A model generated the notes under the pieces. It had not been told where the DNA came from, made no database searches, and saw only the letters and a program-made list of their open reading frames with translations. A stretch of 64,000 bases of DNA from Streptomyces sp. NBC_01283. Its GTDB lineage: Bacteria; Actinomycetota; Actinomycetes; Streptomycetales; Streptomycetaceae. This document shows, in pieces, positions 51,587-60,816 of this stretch. Position 1 is the first letter of the stretch. Every line of letters starts with the position of its first letter. The stretch lies in assembly GCF_041435335.1 (NCBI RefSeq), contig NZ_CP108430.1, positions 5,431,001 to 5,495,000 of the forward strand, read 5' to 3'. The position numbers were made by a program, and so were the translations under genes.

Positions 51587-53251
51587 ATGTCAGGACCCCG
51601 CCCCGTACGGGCACCGCGCGGTACGGAACTGAGCGCCCTGGGATGGCAGCAGGAAGCCGCCCTCCGCATGCTCCAGAACAACCTCGACCCCGAGGTCGCC
51701 GAGCACCCCGACAAGCTCGTCGTCTACGGCGGCACCGGCAAGGCGGCCCGCGACTGGCGCTCCTTCGACGCGATGGTGCGCACGCTGAAGACCCTCAAGC
51801 AGGACGAGACGATGCTCGTCCAGTCCGGCCGCCCGGTCGGCGTCATGCAGACCCACGAGTGGGCCCCGCGCGTCCTGATCGCCAACTCGAACCTGGTCGG
51901 TGACTGGGCGAACTGGGAGGAGTTCCGGCGCCTTGAGGCCCTCGGCCTCACGATGTACGGCCAGATGACGGCCGGCTCGTGGATCTACATCGGCACGCAG
52001 GGCATCCTCCAGGGCACGTACGAGACGTTCGCCGCCGTCGCCGCCAAGAAGTTCAACGGCACGCTCGCCGGGACCATCACCCTCACCGCCGGTCTCGGCG
52101 GCATGGGCGGCGCCCAGCCCCTGGCCGTCACGATGAACGACGGCGTCGCGATCTGCGTCGACGTCGACCCGCGCGCCATCGAGCGCCGCATCGAGCACCG
52201 CTACCTGGACGTGAAGGCCGACAACCTGGCCCACGCGCTCCAGCTCGCGGTCGAGGCCCGCGACGCCCGCCGCCCGCTCTCCATCGGCCTCCTCGGCAAC
52301 GCGGCCGAGCTGCTCCCGCAGATGCTCGCCGAGGGCGCCCCGATCGACATCGTGACCGACCAGACCTCGGCCCACGACCCGCTCGCGTACCTCCCCGTCG
52401 GCGTCGACTTCGACGACATGCAGACCCTCGCGGCCAAGGACCCGGCGGGCTTCACCACCCGCGCCCGTGAGTCCATGGCGCGCCACGTCGAGGCCATGGT
52501 CGGCTTCATGGACGCGGGCGCCGAGGTCTTCGACTACGGCAACTCCATCCGCGGCGAGGCCCAACTCGCGGGCTACGACCGCGCGTTCGCCTTCCCCGGC
52601 TTCGTCCCCGCCTACATCCGCCCCCTCTTCTGCGAGGGCAAGGGCCCGTTCCGCTGGGCGGCGCTCTCCGGCGAGGCATCGGACATCCACAAGACCGACA
52701 AGGCGCTCCTCGACCTCTTCCCCGGCAACGAGTCCCTGCACCGCTGGATCAAGATGGCCGGCGAGCGCGTGCACTTCCAGGGCCTCCCGGCGCGCATCTG
52801 CTGGCTGGGCCAGGGAGAGCGCGACAAGGCGGGCGACATGTTCAACGACATGGTCGCCAACGGCACCCTCGCCGCCCCCCTCGCGATCGGCCGCGACCAC
52901 CTCGACTGCGGCTCGGTGGCATCGCCGTACCGCGAGACCGAGGCCATGCTCGACGGCTCCGACGCGATCGCCGACTGGCCGCTCCTGAACGCCATGGTGA
53001 ACGTCGCGTCGGGCGCCTCCTGGGTCTCCATCCACCACGGCGGCGGCGTCGGCATGGGCCGCTCCATCCACGCGGGCCAGGTCTCGGTCGCCGACGGCAC
53101 CGCCCTTGCGGGCGAGAAGATCCGCCGCGTCCTCACCAATGACCCCGGCATGGGCGTCATCCGGCACGTGGACGCGGGCTACGACATCGCGGAGTCGGTG
53201 GCGGACGAGAAGGGCGTACGGATCCCGATGCGCGAGGGTGACCAGGCGTGA
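51587..53251 (+). CDS. hutU: urocanate hydratase (HutU)
   Basis: 554 residues, the expected length. Opens [39 protein letters not shown], then [28 protein letters not shown] and [26 protein letters not shown], all hallmark urocanase segments, with the NAD+-binding [26 protein letters not shown] 51587 follows GAGGAGG. Converts urocanate to imidazolone propionate. Overlaps the next start by 4 nt; first gene of a hutU-amidohydrolase-hutF operon. Confidence 0.98.
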   Translation: MSGPRPVRAPRGTELSALGWQQEAALRMLQNNLDPEVAEHPDKLVVYGGTGKAARDWRSFDAMVRTLKTLKQDETMLVQSGRPVGVMQTHEWAPRVLIANSNLVGDWANWEEFRRLEALGLTMYGQMTAGSWIYIGTQGILQGTYETFAAVAAKKFNGTLAGTITLTAGLGGMGGAQPLAVTMNDGVAICVDVDPRAIERRIEHRYLDVKADNLAHALQLAVEARDARRPLSIGLLGNAAELLPQMLAEGAPIDIVTDQTSAHDPLAYLPVGVDFDDMQTLAAKDPAGFTTRARESMARHVEAMVGFMDAGAEVFDYGNSIRGEAQLAGYDRAFAFPGFVPAYIRPLFCEGKGPFRWAALSGEASDIHKTDKALLDLFPGNESLHRWIKMAGERVHFQGLPARICWLGQGERDKAGDMFNDMVANGTLAAPLAIGRDHLDCGSVASPYRETEAMLDGSDAIADWPLLNAMVNVASGASWVSIHHGGGVGMGRSIHAGQVSVADGTALAGEKIRRVLTNDPGMGVIRHVDAGYDIAESVADEKGVRIPMREGDQA

Positions 53252-54465
53252 GCGACACGTTCCACGCCATGTGGCGTTCGCTGCGGCCCATCGGCCGCAG
53301 CGACGCCTCGGGCGGCTACCGCCGCTACGCCTGGACCGGCGCCGACGCCGACTGCCGCGTCTGGTTCCAGGCGCAGGCGGAGGCGCGCGGCCTCGACTAC
53401 GAGGTCGACCGCAACGGCAACCAGTGGGCCTGGCTCGGCGACCCCGCCCGCGGCGACGCCGTCGTCACCGGCTCGCACCTGGACTCCGTCCCGGACGGCG
53501 GCGCCTTCGACGGCCCGCTCGGGGTGGTCTCCTCCTTCGCGGCCCTTGACGAACTCCGCGCACGGAGGGTGTCGTTCAGCCGTCCCCTCGCCATCACCAA
53601 CTTCGGCGACGAGGAGGGCGCCCGCTTCGGCCTGGCCTGCGTGGGCTCGCGCCTGACCGCCGGGCAGCTCACACGCGAGAAGGCGTACGAGCTTCACGAC
53701 GCCTCCGGCACGACGCTCCCGCAGGCGATGGAGGCGGCCGGCTACGACCCTTCCGCCATCGGCCCCGACCCCGAACGCCTCTCCCGCATCGGCGCGTTCG
53801 TGGAACTGCACGTGGAACAGGGCCGCGCCCTCGACCTCACCGGCGACCCGGTCGGCATCGCGTCCGCGATCTGGCCGCACGGCCGCTGGCGCTTCGACTT
53901 CAGGGGCGAGGCCAACCACGCGGGCACCACCCGCCTGGTGGACCGCCGCGACCCGATGCTGTCGTACGCGGAGACGGTCCTGGCGGCGCGCAGGGAAGCC
54001 GAACTCGCGGGCGCGGTCGCCACCTTCGGCAAGATCTCGGTCGAACCGAACGGCGTCAACGCGATCCCGTCCCTGGTGCGCGGCTGGCTGGACTCCCGAG
54101 CTGCGGACCAGTCCACCCTCGACACGGTCGTGACGGGCATCGAGAAGGCGGCCCGCGAGTACGCGGACCGGCATGGCATCGACCTCGCCGTGGTCCGCGA
54201 GTCCTTCACGCCGGTGGTCGAGTTCGAGGACGCCCTGCGGGACGAACTGGGCGCGATCCTGGGCCGGGAGCGGAAGATCCCGGTCCTCGGCACGGGCGCC
54301 GGACACGACGCGGGTATTTTGTCCGGATCGATCCCCACCGCCATGCTGTTCGTACGGAACCCCACGGGCATCTCGCACTCCCCGGCCGAGTTCGCCGCCG
54401 AGGACGACTGCGTCGCAGGGGTGACCGCACTGGCCGACGTACTGGAAGGGCTCGCGTGCAGGTGA
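53248..54465 (+). CDS. M20-family amidohydrolase (allantoate amidohydrolase-like), probable N-formylglutamate deformylase step
   Basis: 405 residues from GTG 53248, overlapping the hutU stop. Zn-binding motifs of M20 carbamoylases: [31 protein letters not shown] and [12 protein letters not shown]; near the end [22 protein letters not shown]. The family includes allantoate amidohydrolase and N-carbamoyl-amino acid hydrolase. In this operon, between hutU and hutF, it is more likely to release formate from N-formyl-L-glutamate; inference from context. Confidence 0.85.
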   Translation: MSDTFHAMWRSLRPIGRSDASGGYRRYAWTGADADCRVWFQAQAEARGLDYEVDRNGNQWAWLGDPARGDAVVTGSHLDSVPDGGAFDGPLGVVSSFAALDELRARRVSFSRPLAITNFGDEEGARFGLACVGSRLTAGQLTREKAYELHDASGTTLPQAMEAAGYDPSAIGPDPERLSRIGAFVELHVEQGRALDLTGDPVGIASAIWPHGRWRFDFRGEANHAGTTRLVDRRDPMLSYAETVLAARREAELAGAVATFGKISVEPNGVNAIPSLVRGWLDSRAADQSTLDTVVTGIEKAAREYADRHGIDLAVVRESFTPVVEFEDALRDELGAILGRERKIPVLGTGAGHDAGILSGSIPTAMLFVRNPTGISHSPAEFAAEDDCVAGVTALADVLEGLACR

Positions 54466-55829
54466 CGACGGACACGGCGAAGGCGGACACGTACTGGCTG
54501 GAGCACGCCTGGCTCGACACGAATGTCGAGCCTGGGGTGGTGGTGGAGGTGACGGGCGACCGGATCACAGCCGTCCGCAAGGAGGTCGAGACGCCCCCGC
54601 CCGGCGCGACGGTGCTGCGCGGCCTCACCCTCCCCGGCCTGGCGAACGCCCACTCGCACGCCTTCCACCGGGCCCTGCGCGGCACGGTCCAGGTCGGATC
54701 GGGCACGTTCTGGACATGGCGCGAGGTCATGTACTCGGTGGCGGACCGCCTGACGCCGGAGACGTATCACGCGCTGGCCCGCGCGGTGTACGCGGAGATG
54801 GCCCTCGCGGGCATCACCACGGTGGGCGAGTTCCACTACGTGCACCACGCGCCGGGCGGTGCCGCCTACGCCGACCCCAACGCGATGGGCGAGGCGCTCA
54901 TCGAGGCGGCGGCGGACGCGGGCATCCGCATCACGCTCCTGGACACGGCGTACGTGGCGTCGGGCCTGCTGACGGAGTCACGGGGCGAGCCGCCGAACCG
55001 CCACCAGCTCCGCTTCTCGGACGGCACGACGGAGGCATGGGCGGAACGGGCATCGGCCCTGAAGGACCGCGCGCACGCCCGCGTCGGCGCGGCGATCCAC
55101 TCCGTACGGGCGGTCCCCGCACGGCAGTTGGGGACGGTGGCGGAATGGGCGGCGGCCCGCAAGGCCCCCCTCCACGTACACCTCTCCGAGCAGACGGCGG
55201 AGAACGACGCGTGCCGGGCGGTGCACGGCCGTACCCCCACGCAGCTCCTGTCCGACCACGGGGTCCTTGGCCCCCGCACGACGGGCGTGCACAACACGCA
55301 CCTCACGGACGAGGACATCGCGCTGCTCGGCCGCTCGACGACGGGCACGTGCATGTGCCCCACGACGGAACGGGACCTGGCGGACGGCATCGGCCCGGCG
55401 GTCGCCCTCCAGCGCGCGGGCAGCCCCCTCTCCTTGGGCTCCGACAGCCACGCTGTCATCGACATCCTCGAAGAGGCGCGGGCGATGGAACTCAACGAAC
55501 GGCTGCGCTCGCACACGCGGGGCCACTGGACGGCGGCGGCGCTGCTGCGAGCGGCGACGGCGGAGGGCCACGCGGCCCTTGGCTGGGCGGACGCGGGCGT
55601 GATCGAGACGGGCGGCCTGGCCGACTTCGCGACGGTCGCGCTCGACTCGGTCCGCACGGCGGGCCCGGTACCGCGCCTGGCCGCGGAGACGGCGGTGTTC
55701 GCGGCGACGGCGGCGGATGTGCGCCACACGGTGGTGGGGGGCCGTCACGTGGTCCGTGACGGAGCGCACGTGTCGGTCCCCGACGTGGCGTCGGCCCTGA
55801 CGGAGGCGATCGCGGCGCTGAGAGACTGA
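54456..55829 (+). CDS. hutF: formimidoylglutamate deiminase (HutF)
   Basis: 457 residues from GTG 54456, overlapping the previous gene by 10 nt with GGAAGG 6 nt upstream. Amidohydrolase fold: GLANAHSHAFHRALRG (metal HxH), GEFHYVHH, LHVHLSEQTAENDACR, HNTHLTDEDI and SLGSDSHAVIDILEEARAMELNERLR. Converts N-formimidoyl-L-glutamate to N-formyl-L-glutamate and ammonia, the Pseudomonas/Streptomyces-type route. Last gene of the hutU operon before the palindrome. Confidence 0.93.
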   Translation: MQVTTDTAKADTYWLEHAWLDTNVEPGVVVEVTGDRITAVRKEVETPPPGATVLRGLTLPGLANAHSHAFHRALRGTVQVGSGTFWTWREVMYSVADRLTPETYHALARAVYAEMALAGITTVGEFHYVHHAPGGAAYADPNAMGEALIEAAADAGIRITLLDTAYVASGLLTESRGEPPNRHQLRFSDGTTEAWAERASALKDRAHARVGAAIHSVRAVPARQLGTVAEWAAARKAPLHVHLSEQTAENDACRAVHGRTPTQLLSDHGVLGPRTTGVHNTHLTDEDIALLGRSTTGTCMCPTTERDLADGIGPAVALQRAGSPLSLGSDSHAVIDILEEARAMELNERLRSHTRGHWTAAALLRAATAEGHAALGWADAGVIETGGLADFATVALDSVRTAGPVPRLAAETAVFAATAADVRHTVVGGRHVVRDGAHVSVPDVASALTEAIAALRD

Positions 55830-55851
55830 ACCTTTCCCCCACCCCGCCCCT

Positions 55852-55887
55852 TCCCGTTCCCGTTCCCGTTCCCGTTCCCGTTCCCGA
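55852..55887 (+). repeat. CCCGTT hexanucleotide tandem repeat
   Basis: After the hutF stop, CCCTTCCCGTTCCCGTTCCCG.. continues as about six consecutive CCCGTT units ending in CCCGAAACC. A short microsatellite-like tract between hutF and the palindrome. Confidence 0.85.
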
Positions 55888-55936
55888 AACCATGGGGCTC
55901 CGCCCCCTGGGCCCCCGAGATCGCCCTTCGGGCTCT

Positions 55937-55986
55937 GTCCTCATTCGCCGGACGGGCTGAATTCAGCCCGTCCGGCGAATGAGGAC
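55937..55986. repeat. perfect 50-bp palindrome (25-bp arms, no spacer)
   Basis: The right half TTCAGCCCGTCCGGCGAATGAGGAC is the exact complement of the left half; the centre is GAATTC at 55959-55964. Preceding sequence (ATGGGGCTCCGCCCCC.. GGGCTCTGTCCTCAT) and the motif CCGGACGGGCTG look like a dispersed Streptomyces intergenic palindromic element. It sits between hutF and hutI and can form a strong hairpin or cruciform; may also end hutF transcription. Confidence 0.9.
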
Positions 55987-56033
55987 GAACTCGGCGGAGC
56001 CGCCCACCCCCACTCACCCCCCGGAGGCCCCGC

Positions 56034-57206
56034 ATGCCCACCACCCTCATCACCAACATCGCCGGCCTCGTCACCAACGACCCCTCCCAGGGCGACGGCA
56101 CCCCCTTGGGCCTCCTCACGGACGCAGCCGTGGTCCTCGACGGCGAGACCATCGCCTGGGTGGGCCCAGCCGCCAAGGCCCCGGCGGCGGACGAGACGTA
56201 CGACGCGAAGGGCCGCGCCGCCATCCCCGGCTTCGTCGACTCCCACAGCCACCTCGTCTTCGCGGGCGACCGCACCCAGGAGTTCAACGCCCGCATGTCG
56301 GGCCGCAGTTACTCCGCCGGAGGCATCCGCACCACAGTCGCGGCCACCCGCGCCGCCACGGACGCCGAGCTCGAAGCGAACCTCACGCACTACCTCCGTG
56401 AGGCGCTCCGCCAGGGCACGACGACGTTCGAGACGAAGTCGGGCTACGGCCTCAACACCGAGGACGAGGCCCGCGCCCTCCGCATCGCGGCGGCCCACAC
56501 CGACGAGGTCACCTTCCTCGGCGCCCACATCGTCTCCCCGGACTATGCCGAGGACCCGGCAGCGTACGTGGACCTGGTCACGGGCGAGATGCTGGAGGCC
56601 TGCGCCCCCCACGCCCGCTGGATCGACGTCTTCTGTGAGAAGGGCGCCTTCGACGGCGACCAGGCCCGCGCGATCCTGACGGCCGGCAAGGCGAAGGGCC
56701 TGCACCCCCGCATCCACGCCAACCAGCTCTCGTACGGCCCCGGCGTCCAGCTCGCCGTGGAGCTGGACGCGGCATCGGCGGACCACTGCACGCACCTCAC
56801 GGACGCGGACGTCGACGCGCTCGCGAACAGTTCCACGGTGGCGACGCTCCTCCCCGGCGCCGAGTTCTCCACCCGCGCCGAGTGGCCCGACGCCCGCCGC
56901 CTCCTGGACGCGGGCGCGACGGTGGCGCTCTCCACGGACTGCAACCCGGGCTCGTCCTTCACGTCGTCGGTCCCGTTCTGCATCGCCCTGGCGGTACGGG
57001 ACATGGGCATGACCCCCGACGAGGCGATCTGGTCGGCCACAGCGGGCGGCGCGGCAGCCCTGCGCCGCACGGACGTGGGCTTCATCCGCGAGGGCGCCCG
57101 CGCCGACCTCGCCCTCCTGGACGCCCCAAGCCACGTACACCTGGCGTACCGCCCGGGCGTACCGCTGGTCTCCGAGGTGTGGCGCCGGGGCGCGAGGGTG
57201 GCGTGA
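56034..57206 (+). CDS. hutI: imidazolonepropionase (HutI)
   Basis: 390 residues; ATG 56034 follows CCGGAGG. Amidohydrolase motifs: [16 protein letters not shown] (HxH), [71 protein letters not shown] and [15 protein letters not shown]. Converts imidazolone propionate to N-formimidoyl-L-glutamate. Separated from hutF by the palindrome, so it may have a separate promoter. Confidence 0.97.
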   Translation: MPTTLITNIAGLVTNDPSQGDGTPLGLLTDAAVVLDGETIAWVGPAAKAPAADETYDAKGRAAIPGFVDSHSHLVFAGDRTQEFNARMSGRSYSAGGIRTTVAATRAATDAELEANLTHYLREALRQGTTTFETKSGYGLNTEDEARALRIAAAHTDEVTFLGAHIVSPDYAEDPAAYVDLVTGEMLEACAPHARWIDVFCEKGAFDGDQARAILTAGKAKGLHPRIHANQLSYGPGVQLAVELDAASADHCTHLTDADVDALANSSTVATLLPGAEFSTRAEWPDARRLLDAGATVALSTDCNPGSSFTSSVPFCIALAVRDMGMTPDEAIWSATAGGAAALRRTDVGFIREGARADLALLDAPSHVHLAYRPGVPLVSEVWRRGARVA

Positions 57207-57227
57207 CGGGGGCGGCCTGACGCCGAT

Positions 57228-57285
57228 TGCAGAAAAGTCCCGCTGGATGGGCGGTATGCCCGTTGTCCAGCGGGACTTTCTTGCA
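57228..57285. repeat. 20-nt inverted repeat with small inner stem after hutI
   Basis: TGCAGAAAAGTCCCGCTGGA (57228-57247) pairs with TCCAGCGGGACTTTCTTGCA (57266-57285) at 18 of 20 positions; the 18-nt loop contains a GGGC/GCCC inner stem. Could terminate hutI or be a dispersed palindromic element. The rest of the gap to 57433 has no clear gene; see rejected items. Confidence 0.8.
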
Positions 57286-57433
57286 GTACGTCGCTGCTAC
57301 GCGCCCAGTCGGCCGGAACGGCGGCTGGCCCTGGCGCTCGCCCTGGAGGGCGTGGACTACGGTCCGGCGGTCGTGCACGGCGTGGCGCTGCCCGTGTGAG
57401 AGGGGCCGTGCCGAGGGTGCGATCCTGCGTCTC

Positions 57434-58126
57434 ATGAAGACCATCGGCCTCATCGGGGGCATGAGCTGGGAGTCCAGTGCCGAGTACTACCGGCTGCTCA
57501 ACGAGATGGTGCGGGAGCGGCTCGGGGGGCTGCATTCCGCCCGTTGCGTGCTGTACTCCGTCGACTTCGCCGAGATCGAGCGGCTCCAGGTCGCGGGGGA
57601 GTGGGAGCAGGCGGGTGAGGTGCTCGCGGGGGCGGCCAAGGGGGTCGAGGCCGCCGGTGCCGAGCTCGTGCTGATCTGCACCAACACCATGCACAAGGTC
57701 GCTGAACAGGTCCAGGAGGCTCTCTCCGTGCCTCTCCTGCACCTCGCGGACGCGACCGCCGACGCGGTGCTGCGGGGCGGTCTGAGGCGCGTGGGGCTGC
57801 TCGGGACCGCGTTCACCATGGAGCAGGACTTCTACCGGGAGCGGCTCGCGGCGCGCGGGCTCGACGTGCTGGTGCCGGATGCGGCGGGGCGTGCGCTCGT
57901 GCACCGGGTGATCTATGAGGAGTTGTGTCTCGGGGTGGTGTGTGAGGAGTCCCGGGCCGGGTACCAGCGGGTCATCGGAGATCTCGTACGGGAAGGGGCT
58001 GAGGGCGTGATTCTGGGATGCACCGAGATCGAGCTGCTCATCGGGCAGGAGCACAGCCCGGTGCCGGTCTTCCCCACGACGAGACTGCATGCGGAGGCGG
58101 CCGTGGCGGCGGCGCTGGAGGGGTAG
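57434..58126 (+). CDS. aspartate/glutamate racemase family protein
   Basis: 230 residues from ATG 57434; Shine-Dalgarno weak. Opens MKTIGLIGGMSWESSAEYYRLLNEMVRERLGG, the family hallmark. Two catalytic Cys: ICTNTMHKVA near residue 80 and LGCTEIELLIGQ near 190, as in PLP-independent Asp/Glu/hydantoin racemases. Interconverts enantiomers of an acidic amino acid or hydantoin. It sits after the hut genes; whether it acts on a hut intermediate is unknown. Confidence 0.92.
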   Translation: MKTIGLIGGMSWESSAEYYRLLNEMVRERLGGLHSARCVLYSVDFAEIERLQVAGEWEQAGEVLAGAAKGVEAAGAELVLICTNTMHKVAEQVQEALSVPLLHLADATADAVLRGGLRRVGLLGTAFTMEQDFYRERLAARGLDVLVPDAAGRALVHRVIYEELCLGVVCEESRAGYQRVIGDLVREGAEGVILGCTEIELLIGQEHSPVPVFPTTRLHAEAAVAAALEG

Positions 58127-58143
58127 GCGAGGGCAGACAGCAA

Positions 58144-58182
58144 CCCACCCGCCTGCCCCGGACTGCGGGACAAACGGGTGGG
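58144..58182. terminator. inverted repeat between convergent racemase and sigma genes
   Basis: CCCACCCG (58144-58151) and CGGGTGGG (58175-58182) with a 23-nt GC-rich loop region; no T-run. Likely ends transcription from both sides. Confidence 0.4.
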
Positions 58183-58247
58183 TGGGAACGATCCCTCGCG
58201 AAGCGGCGGTTCATGCGGCCGGCGAAAACGCCGGGCGGCGAGAACCC

Positions 58248-59207
58248 TCACTCGTCGACGGTCAATCCCTTGCGGAGCTTGACGAGAGTGCGCGACAGCA
58301 GTCGCGAGACGTGCATCTGCGAGATGCCGAGCTCATCGCCTATCTCCGACTGCGTCATGTTGGCGACGAAGCGGAGCGAGAGGATCTTCCGGTCGCGCGG
58401 CGGCAGTTCGGCGATCAGCGGCTTCAACGACTCGACGTACTCGATGCCTTCGAGTCCGTGGTCCTCGTAGCCGATCCGGTCCGCCAGCGCACCCTCGGAG
58501 TCGTCCTCCTCGGGCTGGGCGTCCAGCGAGCTTGCCGTGTAGGCGTTGGACGCCGCCATGCCCTCGACGACCTCCTCGTTGGAGATGCCCAGGCGCTCGG
58601 CGAGCTCGCCCACCGTGGGGGCGCGGTCGAACTGCTGGGCGAGTTCGTCGCCCGCCTTGGCGAGGTCAAGACGGAGTTCCTGCAGGCGGCGCGGGACGCG
58701 CACCGACCAACTCGTGTCGCGGAAGAAGCGCTTGATCTCGCCGACGATGGTCGGCATCGCGAAGGTGGGGAACTCGACGCCTCGGCTGAGCTCGAAGCGG
58801 TCGATCGCCTTGATCAGGCCGATGGTGCCGACCTGGATGATGTCCTCCATGGGCTCGCTGCGGGAGCGGAACCGGGAGGCGGCGAACTTGACCAGGGCGA
58901 GGTTGAGTTCCACGAGGGTGTTGCGGACGTACGCGTACTCGTGCGTACCTTCCTCAAGTGATTCGAGGCGTTCGAAGAGGGTCTTGGACAGAGCCCTCGC
59001 ATCCAGCGGACCCACCTCGTCGAACGGCGGGATCTCCGGCAGATCGGCAAGCCCTTCCAGGGCTTCCGTCTCCGCCACGGCCGTCGGGGCCGGGAGTTCC
59101 TCCGACGCGGATTCCGTGCGGGGACCCGGGATCGCGGTCTCGATACGGTGAGGCGGGATTGTCGACGTCGCTCGGTCAGTGCGCGATTCGTCGAGCCGGG
59201 GTGACAT
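58248..59207 (-). CDS. sigI: SigB/SigF-group RNA polymerase sigma factor (SigI-like)
   Basis: 319 residues from ATG 59207, chosen because GGAGG ends 5 nt upstream; ATG 59231 is an alternative. Regions 2-4 are complete: EYAYVRNTLVELNLALVKFAASRFRSRSEPMEDIIQVGTIGLIKAIDRFE (region 2), FPTFAMPTIVGEIKRFFRDTSW, region 3 (APTVGELAERLGISNEEVVEGMAA), and region 4 HTH LRFVANMTQSEIGDELGISQMHVSRLLSRTL. Likely directs GTTT/GGGTA-type promoters, controlled by the antagonist and kinase encoded divergently. Symbol by synteny memory with S. coelicolor SCO3068. Confidence 0.85.
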   Translation of the reverse strand: MSPRLDESRTDRATSTIPPHRIETAIPGPRTESASEELPAPTAVAETEALEGLADLPEIPPFDEVGPLDARALSKTLFERLESLEEGTHEYAYVRNTLVELNLALVKFAASRFRSRSEPMEDIIQVGTIGLIKAIDRFELSRGVEFPTFAMPTIVGEIKRFFRDTSWSVRVPRRLQELRLDLAKAGDELAQQFDRAPTVGELAERLGISNEEVVEGMAASNAYTASSLDAQPEEDDSEGALADRIGYEDHGLEGIEYVESLKPLIAELPPRDRKILSLRFVANMTQSEIGDELGISQMHVSRLLSRTLVKLRKGLTVDE

Positions 59208-59457
59208 GGTGTCCTCCATCGTTCTCGGCATATGGCTGCCGATGCCAATACGTGCACTGCGGTGTGCGGCGCCTCCAAAGCCGTCAGTGTTGATTACTGT
59301 CTCTTCTACCCCTACCCGGTTCCACGGGCCGGTCGCAAGTGCGTTGTGCTCTGAAATGTCCGATTTCGGGGGGATGTTCGGGTACCCGAGCGCGTGAGGA
59401 AGGCGTAATGTTCAGGGGCGTCATCAACAGCCACGACGGTCGGAAGTGAGTGACGGA

Positions 59458-59826
59458 ATGGACCGCGGGACAGTCGGTAGCGCGCATCGGGGCCGACTTC
59501 TGGTCGAAGTCCGGGCCGAGGGCCCGAGCGTCGTCGTGACTCCGGCGGGTGAGTTGGATCACCACACCGCCGATTTGTTGCGTGTGCCACTCGAGGCCTG
59601 CCTCGACGACGGCTTCTCGCGCCTTGTCGTCGACTGTTCGCGACTGGAGTTCATGGACTCCACCGGACTCAATGTCCTACTGGGGGCCCGGCTCAAGGCC
59701 GAGGCCGCGGGAGGTGGAGTGCATCTGGCAGGGATGCTGCCGGTGGTGGCCCGGGTCTTCGAGATCACCGGTGCCGAGGCCGTCTTTACCGTTCACGAGA
59801 CGCTCGCGGAGGCGCTGGCCGACTGA
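59458..59826 (+). CDS. arsI: anti-sigma factor antagonist (STAS), ArsI-like
   Basis: 122 residues from ATG 59458 (GGAAGTGAG 7 nt upstream); GTG 59446 is the in-frame alternative. STAS domain with phosphorylatable Ser in CSRLEFMDSTGLNVLL (D-S-T-G-L), after VVVTPAGELDHHTADLLRVPL. Such proteins bind the anti-sigma kinase when unphosphorylated and free the sigma factor. Divergent from the sigma gene; the kinase gene follows 291 nt later. Gene symbol by synteny memory. Confidence 0.88.
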   Translation: MDRGTVGSAHRGRLLVEVRAEGPSVVVTPAGELDHHTADLLRVPLEACLDDGFSRLVVDCSRLEFMDSTGLNVLLGARLKAEAAGGGVHLAGMLPVVARVFEITGAEAVFTVHETLAEALAD

Positions 59827-59985
59827 TCCGGCGGCCTGCTGACGGAGCGTGCCCAAGAGTTACGCGCCAGTTGTCTCTACGTGATCACTGCGTTACCAGC
59901 GTCACACGGGTCGCGTCGAAGAAGTGGGTGTTCTCACGGTTCGGCCGGGCAGGAGACACCCTGGATCCGTCGACAGCGGTCCGCC

Positions 59986-60015
59986 GATCAAACGTTGCCC
60001 CCATCGAACGTTGCC
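59986..60015 (+). promoter_or_regulatory. direct repeat AACGTTGCC x2 upstream of the anti-sigma gene
   Basis: ATCAAACGTTGCC (59987-59999) recurs as ATCGAACGTTGCC (60003-60015), 12 of 13 identical at 16-nt spacing, about 105 nt before the kinase ATG. A candidate binding site for a tandem-binding regulator; the 291-nt gap otherwise has no recognised element apart from a 'TTGTCCAG' repeat at 60069/60081. Confidence 0.35.
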
Positions 60016-60117
60016 AAAATCAACAGCAGGAACGGCCGAGCAGATGATCCCTCTTGGAGGCCCGCTACTTGTCCAGTTCCTTGTCCAGAGTCCTCTTGTC
60101 GGTGAGGTGAAGCGCTG

Positions 60118-60636
60118 ATGAGCACCACCCGGCCTTGTTCGCCGGGCGACCGCGGTCCGGAGTCCGAGACCGCCGTCGCGGCCGCTCCCGCGGACCAGGC
60201 CGTCTCGGCGGCTGCGGGCCGTCAGGGGCGCCAGGTCCGCAGGCTGAGCCTGAACGGCGCGAGCGGCATCGTTCCCCTCGCCCGGGACTTCGCACGCCAG
60301 GCGCTGCAGGCGTGGGGCTGGCTGCCCGCTGCGGGCGCCGATCAGCGGGCCGCCGCGGAGGACGTCCTCCTCGTGGTGTCCGAGCTGGTGACCAACGCGT
60401 GCCTGCACGCCGAGGGCCCCGACGAGCTCTGGATCTCCTCCGACAGCAAGGTGCTGCGGATAGAGGTGTCCGACCGCGGGCCCGGTCAGCCCGCGCCCCG
60501 CACGCCGCACCGTGCCGGCCGGCCCGGCGGGCACGGGATGTTCATAGTCCAGCGGCTCTGCCTGGACTGGGGGGTCGTCCGCACCCCGGGGGTGGCGGGC
60601 AAGACGGTGTGGGCCGAGCTGAGCGCGCCCGTCTAG
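60118..60636 (+). CDS. RsbW-type ATP-binding anti-sigma/regulatory kinase
   Basis: 172 residues. HATPase_c_2 fold: N-box EDVLLVVSELVTNACLHA, G1 VSDRGPGQP, G2 GGHGMFIVQRLCLDWG. Residues 1-45 are a disordered Ala/Ser/Pro region. Probably binds the SigI-like sigma factor and phosphorylates the STAS antagonist. ATG 60118 overlaps the stop of a 64-codon frame beginning near 59924. Two 13-nt direct repeats and a second repeat lie in its leader. Confidence 0.85.
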   Translation: MSTTRPCSPGDRGPESETAVAAAPADQAVSAAAGRQGRQVRRLSLNGASGIVPLARDFARQALQAWGWLPAAGADQRAAAEDVLLVVSELVTNACLHAEGPDELWISSDSKVLRIEVSDRGPGQPAPRTPHRAGRPGGHGMFIVQRLCLDWGVVRTPGVAGKTVWAELSAPV

Positions 60637-60677
60637 GGCCCGCTCAGTTCCCCCTTGGGTTACCCACGGTTCGCATG

Positions 60678-60711
60678 CGCGCCGGATCACTAGAGATCCG
60701 GCGCGTTCTTT
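60678..60711 (+). terminator. rho-independent terminator after the kinase gene
   Basis: CGCGCCGGATC (60678-60688) and GATCCGGCGCG (60695-60705) form an 11-bp perfect stem with a 6-nt loop, followed by TTCTTTG. Confidence 0.85.
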
Positions 60712-60816
60712 GTCTTCCCTCGGCAGGGCCCCGGGCGTACCTTGAGCGCCCAATCTGATGTGCCGTCAGTAAATCCGCACCGCGGCACGCCACGACCGGC
60801 ATGAGGGGAACTCGAG

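Noticed and set aside
53248..54465. Allantoate amidohydrolase in purine catabolism
   Set aside because: Best family name, but the gene overlaps hutU and hutF, so a role in the hut route is favoured.
55852..55887. CRISPR-like repeat
   Set aside because: Units are 6 nt with no spacers; no cas genes.
57228..57285. tRNA-like gene
   Set aside because: Two stems only, no anticodon or T-arm pattern.
57290..57400. Frame ending ALALEGVDYGPAVVHGVALPV before the racemase gene
   Set aside because: It ends in a plausible stop but has no start, no recognised family, and its 5' part lies in the hairpin; too weak to call a gene remnant.
59924..60118. 64-codon frame overlapping the kinase start
   Set aside because: No Shine-Dalgarno and no recognisable domain; kept only as an observation.
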